Below, piece after piece: positions 7,240 through 13,583 of a DNA stretch of 18,215 bases. A model generated the notes under the pieces. That model made no database searches. It had not been told where the DNA came from and saw only the letters and a list, made by a program, of their open reading frames with translations. A program made the translations under genes and the position numbers. Origin of the DNA: BM520 sp964594665 (lineage in GTDB: Bacteria > Bacteroidota > Bacteroidia > Bacteroidales > BM520); the NCBI GenBank assembly GCA_964594665.1, contig CAZQNY010000061.1, positions 1-18,215 on the forward strand, written 5' to 3'. Numbering within the stretch: the stretch's first letter is position 1; every line of letters begins with the position of its first letter.

Positions 7240-9048
7240 CTATTCAGCCCTTAGTTTATTGAATAATGTAAACAGCAACCATGTACCCAAAAGGGCAACA
7301 GCAGATAAAACCACTCCGGTAACCACATTTTTATATACGAATGATCCGATGGCAAAAAGGAAAGCATAAATAACAACACAGCCAATAAAGACACAAAGAA
7401 TTTGCAATGGCATTTCCCATTTTTTGCCATGGTCTTTTTCATCAATCATATCGCCATCTGCCCGGGCTTCCTCAACAACCTTTTTCCATCCTGGTCCCCC
7501 GGGACGGGTAACACGGTAAAAGTGCCGCAGCGTTGCCTTATCTTCCGGTCGTGTGAGCAGCGTTGTAAGCAGCCATGCAATGGTTGTGCCTGCAACAGCA
7601 ATCAGCAGCTTGATGGTGAACCCGTCAAGCACTGCCGTGGCAACTGCCTCATCGGGCACTATCAGCACAAGGATAAGCGCTTGTACTGTGGCGACTATCA
7701 TGGCCACTATCTCCGTCCAGGCATTTATTCTCCACCAAAACCAGCGTAGCAAATATATGGCTCCGGAACCGGCTCCGGTGAGAAGAAGAATGTTAAAGGC
7801 CTGGGTGGCATTATCCATAATCGTTAAAGCGAACGTTCCGGCAATCAGCATAAGAACGACAGTTGATATTCTGCCCATGCGTACCAGCTCCTTCTCCGTG
7901 GCGTCTTTCTTTACAAAACGCTTGTAAAAGTCATTGACAAGATAGCTGCTGCCCCAGTTAAGGTGCGTGCCAATAGTCGACATATATGCTGCAATCAGCG
8001 AAGCAACAATTAGCCCGAGCCATCCAGGACCCAGCTTCGACATCATTACCGGGTAGGCTATGTCGTCCTTCAGATAGGTGGGATCAATGCCGGGGAATTC
8101 CTGATGGATCGTGGTGAGATCCGGATATATGACCAGTGAAGCCAGGGCAACAATAATCCATGGCCATGGACGAATGGCATAATGCATGAAATTGAAAAGC
8201 ATCGTTGCACCAATGGCATTTTTTTCATCTTTTGCAGCAAGCATGCGCTGTGCAATATAACCACCACCACCGGGCTCTGCACCCGGGTACCATACACTCC
8301 ACCATTGTACTGCTATGGGGATGATAAGCAATGGAACATATTGAGCAGGATTGGAGAAGTCAGGGATGAAATTCATCTTTTCCCGTACAATAGGGTGGGA
8401 GAGGAGCCCGTCCAGACCGCCAACCTCAGGCTGTCGTAATGCAACAACCGCGGCCAGCACAGCGCCGAAAAGTGCAATCCCATATTGAAAAAAATCAGCC
8501 CATATAACACCTTTTAACCCTCCGACAGCAGCATATAAAACTACCGCCAGCGAGGCAATTACAACCGTCTGAAGCGGAGGGATATTGAACATAACAGCAC
8601 CGATTTTTATGGCAGCCAATGTTACCGTACCCATAATAAGGCAATTAAAAAACAGCCCCAGATAGATGGCCCTGAATCCCCGCAAAAAAGAGGCTGCTTT
8701 ACCACTATAACGCAACTCATAATACTCCAGATCGGTCATTACATTCGAACGCCGCCAGAGTTTGGCATAGATAAACACTGTTACCATCCCGGTGATTAAA
8801 AATGCCCACCAGGCCCAGTTTTTTGCTACCCCTGATTCTCTCACCATCCCTGTTACCAGGTTGGGCGTGTCGGCAGAAAATGTACAGGCAACCATGGATA
8901 TACCCAATAACCACCATGGCATACCCCTGCCACCAAGAAAAAATTCAGAGGTGTTCTTCCCGGCTGTCTTACTGGCATACCAGCCTATTCCAATCACAAT
9001 TAAAAAGAAAATTCCTACAATGATCCAATCGGTTAATCCCAGTGCCAT
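7240..9048 (-). CDS. Sodium:solute symporter (SSS family), probable sugar importer
   Basis: 602 aa, an inner-membrane protein with many hydrophobic segments and no signal peptide. Family features seen: N-terminal WYASKTAGKNTSEFFLGGRGMPWW; the SSS signature area GGLKGVIWADFFQYG (176-190); a substrate-region segment YPGAEPGGGGYIAQRMLAAKDEK (254-276); and AAYMSTIGTHLNWGSSYLVNDFYK (353-376), where S357 and T358 fit the Na2 sodium site of SSS proteins. The hydrophilic stretch at about 500-545 is cytoplasmic-loop-like, and two further membrane segments follow it. SSS proteins couple Na+ entry to uptake of sugars, sialic acid, amino acids or vitamins. The beta-galactosidase encoded 14 nt downstream suggests galactose or a galactoside as substrate (inference). 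Confidence 0.93.
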   Translation of the reverse strand: MALGLTDWIIVGIFFLIVIGIGWYASKTAGKNTSEFFLGGRGMPWWLLGISMVACTFSADTPNLVTGMVRESGVAKNWAWWAFLITGMVTVFIYAKLWRRSNVMTDLEYYELRYSGKAASFLRGFRAIYLGLFFNCLIMGTVTLAAIKIGAVMFNIPPLQTVVIASLAVVLYAAVGGLKGVIWADFFQYGIALFGAVLAAVVALRQPEVGGLDGLLSHPIVREKMNFIPDFSNPAQYVPLLIIPIAVQWWSVWYPGAEPGGGGYIAQRMLAAKDEKNAIGATMLFNFMHYAIRPWPWIIVALASLVIYPDLTTIHQEFPGIDPTYLKDDIAYPVMMSKLGPGWLGLIVASLIAAYMSTIGTHLNWGSSYLVNDFYKRFVKKDATEKELVRMGRISTVVLMLIAGTFALTIMDNATQAFNILLLTGAGSGAIYLLRWFWWRINAWTEIVAMIVATVQALILVLIVPDEAVATAVLDGFTIKLLIAVAGTTIAWLLTTLLTRPEDKATLRHFYRVTRPGGPGWKKVVEEARADGDMIDEKDHGKKWEMPLQILCVFIGCVVIYAFLFAIGSFVYKNVVTGVVLSAVALLGTWLLFTLFNKLRAE

Positions 9049-9178
9049 AGTATTGCTTTTATGTTAATGTTTTTAATGTGTATGATACCTGTCGGCTATT
9101 TGTGTATTTCGTAATTCGTGTTTAAATGAACTTTATGCTTTTTCGTAGCTGTGAGTTTTGGATTTCAGGTAAAAATAT

Positions 9179-9210
9179 AAAAAACGGTGACAACTTGCGC
9201 TGTCACCGTT
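9179..9210 (-). terminator. Rho-independent terminator after the C25 protease gene
   Basis: AACGGTGACA (9183-9192) and TGTCACCGTT (9201-9210) form a perfect 10-bp stem with an 8-nt loop. Read on the - strand the stem is followed by six T residues (9184 down to 9179). It lies 26 nt after the protease stop and upstream of the symporter start, so it separates the two transcription units. The 130 bp between it and the symporter ATG show no clear TAnnTTTG promoter. Confidence 0.87.
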
Positions 9211-9236
9211 AGGATATATTGTTTTAAAACAAATTA

Positions 9237-12200
9237 TTACCTGCTGATAACGATTTTTTTGGTAATTCTTGAGGATTCATTTTCCATAATCAGCACGTAA
9301 ATTCCTGTTGGCAGTGTCTCTATATTCGCTTTCACAACATGTATGCCTTTCTGAATTATCTGATTATCGAGAATTACTTTTCCTGCTCTGCCATCAATGG
9401 ATTGCAATGATGCGTTTAAGGATTGAGATACAGGGTTTTCAATTCTGATGGTCAGCTGATCATTTGCCGGGTTGGGCATTGCAAAAACATCTGCGGAAAT
9501 ATCAAGGTTTTCAATACCAACGCCCATGTCCATAGCAGGTAACTCAATGAAGTCAACCCATGCACAGTCTTGACCTCCGGTTTCATACTGGTCTTTCTTA
9601 TACAACCATCGGAAGGTGTGTGTGCCTTCTGGAACAGCAAATGCAACACGCATCCAGTCTTTCTCTCCTTCCCATTCACCAAGTTTTGTGTCACCCATAT
9701 AAAAATACAGGTAATCATAGGTGGCCTCTGTAGAGACTTTTACCATAAAGGCAATGCTGTCGTTACCGGGAACCTCAACGCCTTCGATCTGCATAATCGA
9801 GAGTTGGTTGTTGCCGATTGCTCCTGAACGTGCAGCATACTGACCTTCAAAAACCTCATTGGATACGATTGTCCATGGCTCATTGCCTGCCAGTAACCAG
9901 TTAAAGGCTGAAAAATCACCGGTCTCAAAGTTTTCGACAATTAGCCCAATTTTGAAATATTTGGTATCGTCACAGCTGTATGCACCGGCATCAAGGTTGC
10001 AGACAAATTCTGCCTGTGTGCCTTCGGGTGTATCTTCAGCAACGGTGAGGTTTATGGTCACCTCAACAGATTCTTCAGCATTTATTAATTCAACTGGTGA
10101 TGCAGAACCACTGTTGATGGTAATAAATTCCGATGCACAGGTAATTGCAGAGGTTAGATCCTCTATGGATGCATGGCCATTGTTGTTGATGGTAAAAATT
10201 ATGTCCAGAGTTTCTCCGGCATCCATCATCCCGTTATTATTTGCATTGGAATCGTCAATGAGTGCTCCGCCATACTCCAATGCTGGTGCATTAACTGTCA
10301 CGTACATTTTACTGCTCCATTCCATGCTGCCATCTGTTGCCATCAGATTGAAAAGAACACTATGGCCGTCTTCAATATCATCAGATATTGTAAACTCAAA
10401 GGCATCTTCCAGTGTAATGAATTCTCCTGCTTCAAAACTGCCAAATACATTTGTGGCATTGGTTATGGTGATAAACTCATCTTCTGTGGTGAGTGTAGCC
10501 GTAACTTCTTCAGAAGGCTGGTCGCCAACATTTCTCAGGGTCATGCCCAAAAGGATATCTTCGCTGTAATCAGCCATACCATTACCATTTCCGGCATTAT
10601 CATTTAAATTATGTTCGCTGTAGATTACATAGGGCTGGTTGCTGACAACAACCATCTCCTGTTCCACACGGTTATAATTATGTGCCATTACCGAGATTGT
10701 CAGGGGTTCGGTGCTTGAAATGGGCTCATTAAATGTTATGGTAACTGCACCCATAGCGTTTGTGACTCCACGGCCAATGAGTTCATTATTTTGCGTAATA
10801 GCAACTCTGGCATTCTCGATTATGAGGTTGATGGCAATCTCAGGAGATCCGATAATAATGCTTGAAGGTAATGAAGCTGTTATGTCCTGGGGCTGGGCAG
10901 TCCAGATGTCCAGTGTGGGGTCACCAAAGAGGTTCGCCTCATAGGCTACCCACCGGTAGTTGTCATTGGCATTGAAAATCCCCGGGTTGTCTTCCTTGGA
11001 GTCTGCATTTACAGCACCTATCATCGTGATGCCCTCTCCAAAGATGGCATCGAAAAATTCACGGTCATACATCTGGCTGGAACTATTCGTAGAACCGGGC
11101 ATATACCAGCCATAGCGTGAATTGGCAACACAGGCGACATTAGCACGTTCCAGGTTTGTAATATACTCTGCAAAACTGTCTTGCGACCCATACGATCCGG
11201 CAGAAGTACCGCGGTTGTCGAACGAACCATTATAACAACCCTGGCTGTAGCCTATTACAAAACCTCTGGTAATACCATCATTTGTGAAGTTCTGAAGTGT
11301 AATATCATCACAGTCCATCTTCATATTGTAATTGGTGAAACTGTGCCCAAGGTGGTTAAGAAGGTTTATTCCGGTGTTGTTATACTGATCAAAAATGGTG
11401 TATTTATTCCAGCTCATATCCCGGTCGTAAATAGTGCCAACAGTAAAGTTATCTGCTATCGCTGCAGTAGTATATCCGTTTGTGGATGCACCATTCATAA
11501 TTTCGTCTTTGTAGTTTCCTCCATAGGTCGGCTCGTCGTCAAGCTGTTCTCCCAGCATCAGAGCCTTTTCAATGTCTTCTGTTACAGGATTGGTTTGATA
11601 AGCAATGTTTTTTGCTGTGAGATTTTCTATTTCACTGGTTTGATCAACGCAGAAGCGTCCGATAAGAACCTCTGCAAAAAGATCGGTCTCCCCTGATTCA
11701 CCCCAACGGTTATCTCCGTCTTCATTCCAGGTGCCATCAAGACAGCAGTAGTACATATCACTGGGGATGTCCAGCTCATCCTGAGCAAAAAGTCCGCGGT
11801 GAGGAATAATGTAATCAGCACTATTTCCCGGATCACTATCACCACCAAGAATTACAAATTGTGTATTGTGGTTTGTGTAGTAATCGATAATGCAGTTTCG
11901 GATTTGCTCCTGCTCATCGGCACCGTCGTAGGTTGCATATATGGTTTCGGTGGTAATGATTTCGGTGAAATAGCCACAACTGCTTTTAAAATCAGCAAAA
12001 TTCTGAAAATCCGGTGCCAGTGCTTCGTTGGTGATAATTAAAAGATCGTTTTCATTGCTGTCTTTTAATGTAGTATAGCGGTACTGGTTTAATAATTCAG
12101 GGTTTTCCACCAGTGTATTTATCCTTCTGGTTACAATATTATTGCTTTTTGCAAAAGATGCACTTTTCTGTGCCTTTTTATCGGGAGCGGTAATAACTTC

Positions 12201-12719
12201 TATGGTAATTGCTTTTAGAAATGTTGTCTCTCCGGATTCAGGGACCCATTGTACCGGACACAGGGTGAAACTTCCTATCCCGTGGCCTGCCAGAAAGCCT
12301 GTGTTTGTATGACTTACAATTTGTTCCGGGTAGCTTTCAGCTGAATTGTATATTGCATCATTGGGAACAACCTCATAATCTTGCGCCGGTCTGGAAATAG
12401 GAAATGGCTTTGAAGCAGGCTGAATTTTAAGCCTTGAAGTTTCTTCCCATTGTTCTGTGCCAAGAATATTAACGGCAACAATTACTTCGCCCTGGGGAAC
12501 AAGAAGGTTTACATTGAAATAAGGAAGCAATGGATTGCCCTCTGTACCGTTGTTCTGACAGTTGTTATAAATTATTTCAGTGAACTCGCCATGTGATACC
12601 AGCTGCGGATAATCGAACTGGTATTTATGGATTTGTTTTTCGGCGTAGGTAGCAGATACCATTACCAATACTGCAAAAAGCAGTGCAAGAACATTCTTCA
12701 TCGTTGATTTTTTGGTCAT
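9237..12719 (-). CDS. Gingipain-family (C25) secreted cysteine protease with T9SS type A sorting domain
   Basis: 1160 aa. Signal peptide about 1-26 (cut after VSATYA); an internal Met at residue 7 is a possible alternative start. Residues about 27-200 resemble the C25 propeptide and about 220-607 are the C25 catalytic domain. The expected catalytic pair is H459 in NHLGHS and C495 in YSQGCYNGSF, 36 residues apart, close to the gingipain spacing. An Ig-like module follows (about 610-695), then two tandem modules of about 115 aa (about 698-810 and 811-925) that each open with an Asp/Asn-Gly-rich, calcium-loop-like stretch. Next comes a jelly-roll domain like the gingipain cleaved-adhesin domain (about 927-1061). 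The C-terminal sorting domain (about 1078-1160; AMPNPANDQL, GIYVLIM, KKIVISR) is type A. It would be a secreted or cell-surface endopeptidase; substrate specificity cannot be read. It lies 87 nt downstream of an ECF sigma gene on the same strand, with no clear terminator between them. Confidence 0.94.
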   Translation of the reverse strand: MTKKSTMKNVLALLFAVLVMVSATYAEKQIHKYQFDYPQLVSHGEFTEIIYNNCQNNGTEGNPLLPYFNVNLLVPQGEVIVAVNILGTEQWEETSRLKIQPASKPFPISRPAQDYEVVPNDAIYNSAESYPEQIVSHTNTGFLAGHGIGSFTLCPVQWVPESGETTFLKAITIEVITAPDKKAQKSASFAKSNNIVTRRINTLVENPELLNQYRYTTLKDSNENDLLIITNEALAPDFQNFADFKSSCGYFTEIITTETIYATYDGADEQEQIRNCIIDYYTNHNTQFVILGGDSDPGNSADYIIPHRGLFAQDELDIPSDMYYCCLDGTWNEDGDNRWGESGETDLFAEVLIGRFCVDQTSEIENLTAKNIAYQTNPVTEDIEKALMLGEQLDDEPTYGGNYKDEIMNGASTNGYTTAAIADNFTVGTIYDRDMSWNKYTIFDQYNNTGINLLNHLGHSFTNYNMKMDCDDITLQNFTNDGITRGFVIGYSQGCYNGSFDNRGTSAGSYGSQDSFAEYITNLERANVACVANSRYGWYMPGSTNSSSQMYDREFFDAIFGEGITMIGAVNADSKEDNPGIFNANDNYRWVAYEANLFGDPTLDIWTAQPQDITASLPSSIIIGSPEIAINLIIENARVAITQNNELIGRGVTNAMGAVTITFNEPISSTEPLTISVMAHNYNRVEQEMVVVSNQPYVIYSEHNLNDNAGNGNGMADYSEDILLGMTLRNVGDQPSEEVTATLTTEDEFITITNATNVFGSFEAGEFITLEDAFEFTISDDIEDGHSVLFNLMATDGSMEWSSKMYVTVNAPALEYGGALIDDSNANNNGMMDAGETLDIIFTINNNGHASIEDLTSAITCASEFITINSGSASPVELINAEESVEVTINLTVAEDTPEGTQAEFVCNLDAGAYSCDDTKYFKIGLIVENFETGDFSAFNWLLAGNEPWTIVSNEVFEGQYAARSGAIGNNQLSIMQIEGVEVPGNDSIAFMVKVSTEATYDYLYFYMGDTKLGEWEGEKDWMRVAFAVPEGTHTFRWLYKKDQYETGGQDCAWVDFIELPAMDMGVGIENLDISADVFAMPNPANDQLTIRIENPVSQSLNASLQSIDGRAGKVILDNQIIQKGIHVVKANIETLPTGIYVLIMENESSRITKKIVISR

Positions 12720-12806
12720 TGTTAATTAAAATGCGTCCGGAATATTTTGTTAATATTCATGATATAGACCATAATAATGCTCCTGCGTTGCCTGAAAAGA
12801 AAAAAA

Positions 12807-13376
12807 TCAGGCTATTGCCCTCTCAAAACCGGGAACCATTGTTGTGGCATAAATCTTTTCGTAACGGCGCTGGATAATGTTTCGCGCCCTGTTAAGCCTT
12901 GATTTACTTGTGTTTGTACTAATATTGAGCATCTGGCCAATTTCTTTATGTGTATACCCTTCAATGGCATTAAGGTTAAATACTGTGCGATAGGGGCAGG
13001 GTATGGTTTCTATTACATGTTCAAGCTCTTCAGCAGAAAGGATTTCAAGACTAGTGGATTCCTCTACACGCGTGAGTTCAAACAACTCGGGATTTAAATC
13101 CTGATATTGGGGGGTCTTGCGCTTATGAAAATTTAGTGCTGTATTTATCATTATTCTTCTGATCCATCCTTCCAGTGACCCTTCATTGCGAAAAGCATCC
13201 AGTTTCATAAATACTTTAATAAAACCTTCCTGTAATATGTCCTCTGCCTCTTCCTTTGATTTTGCATACCTTCTGCATAAAACCATCATCTTTGGCGCAT
13301 AATGACGGTAAAGATTTTCCTGAGCCCGGGCCTCGTTATCAATACATCTTTCTACATCTTTTCTCTGGAGATCCAT
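12807..13376 (-). CDS. ECF-type RNA polymerase sigma factor
   Basis: 189 aa, typical ECF length. Region 2 is at about 22-90 (LYRHYAPKMMVLCRRYAKSKEEAEDILQEGFIKVF, then EGWIRRIMINTALNFHKRK). Region 4 is at about 118-170 (IPCPYRTVFNLNAIEGYTHKEIGQMLNIS with a helix-turn-helix ending SKSRLNRARNIIQ). No membrane segment is present. It directs RNA polymerase to an alternative promoter set. No FecR-type or zinc-binding anti-sigma gene lies beside it, which is unusual for many Bacteroidota ECF factors. The following gene on the same strand is the C25 protease, a possible target or operon partner. In Porphyromonas gingivalis an ECF factor (SigP) acts with PorX/PorY on T9SS genes, but orthology to SigP cannot be claimed here. 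Confidence 0.93.
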   Translation of the reverse strand: MDLQRKDVERCIDNEARAQENLYRHYAPKMMVLCRRYAKSKEEAEDILQEGFIKVFMKLDAFRNEGSLEGWIRRIMINTALNFHKRKTPQYQDLNPELFELTRVEESTSLEILSAEELEHVIETIPCPYRTVFNLNAIEGYTHKEIGQMLNISTNTSKSRLNRARNIIQRRYEKIYATTMVPGFERAIA

Positions 13377-13430
13377 TTGTGTGATTTTTTTGTACCCTAC
13401 AAATGTCTCTTACCTAAATCGATTTCGAAA

Positions 13431-13482
13431 AAATATTACCGCAACATTAATCTAATTTAAATCAAATATTACCCTAACATTA
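13431..13482 (-). repeat. Two direct 19-bp repeats upstream of the ECF sigma gene
   Basis: AAATATTACCgcAACATTA (13431-13449) and AAATATTACCctAACATTA (13464-13482) are identical at 17 of 19 positions and start exactly 33 bp apart, about three helical turns. They lie 55-106 bp upstream of the sigma-factor start codon, so they are placed to be operators or promoter elements for that gene. Confidence 0.6.
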
Positions 13483-13493
13483 CTAATACATTA

Positions 13494-13513
13494 ATTGATA
13501 ATATATTGATAAT
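13494..13513. repeat. Tandem ATTGATAAT motif, one helical turn apart
   Basis: ATTGATAAT occurs at 13494-13502 and again at 13505-13513, an 11-bp step. The second copy continues into GAGTATTT, so TGATAAT-G-AGTATTT (13507-13521) partly matches the 7-1-7 Fur-box form TGATAAT-G-ATTATCA (12 of 15 positions). The region is AT-rich, so chance is a real alternative. Confidence 0.35.
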
Positions 13514-13583
13514 GAGTATTTAGTTGTGTTTTTTGTATATGATTAGAGAATGTAGCATTTTTATAAGTTTTTACCCTGAAAAA

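Noticed and set aside
9859..10569. A 236-codon open frame on the + strand, with another of 144 codons nearby (10173-10607)
   Set aside because: Both lie antisense inside the well-supported C25 protease gene, have low-complexity Ser/Val/Ile-rich translations without domains, and are codon-bias shadows.
12790..12812. GCCTGA/TCAGGC hairpin after the sigma gene as a terminator
   Set aside because: The stem is only 6 bp, and the T run lies in the loop and not after the stem, so it does not fit a rho-independent terminator. It leaves co-transcription with the protease possible.
13400..13407. GACATTTG on the - strand as a -7 promoter element of the sigma gene
   Set aside because: It misses the leading T of TAnnTTTG and there is no TTG at the proper distance upstream, so it is too weak to annotate.
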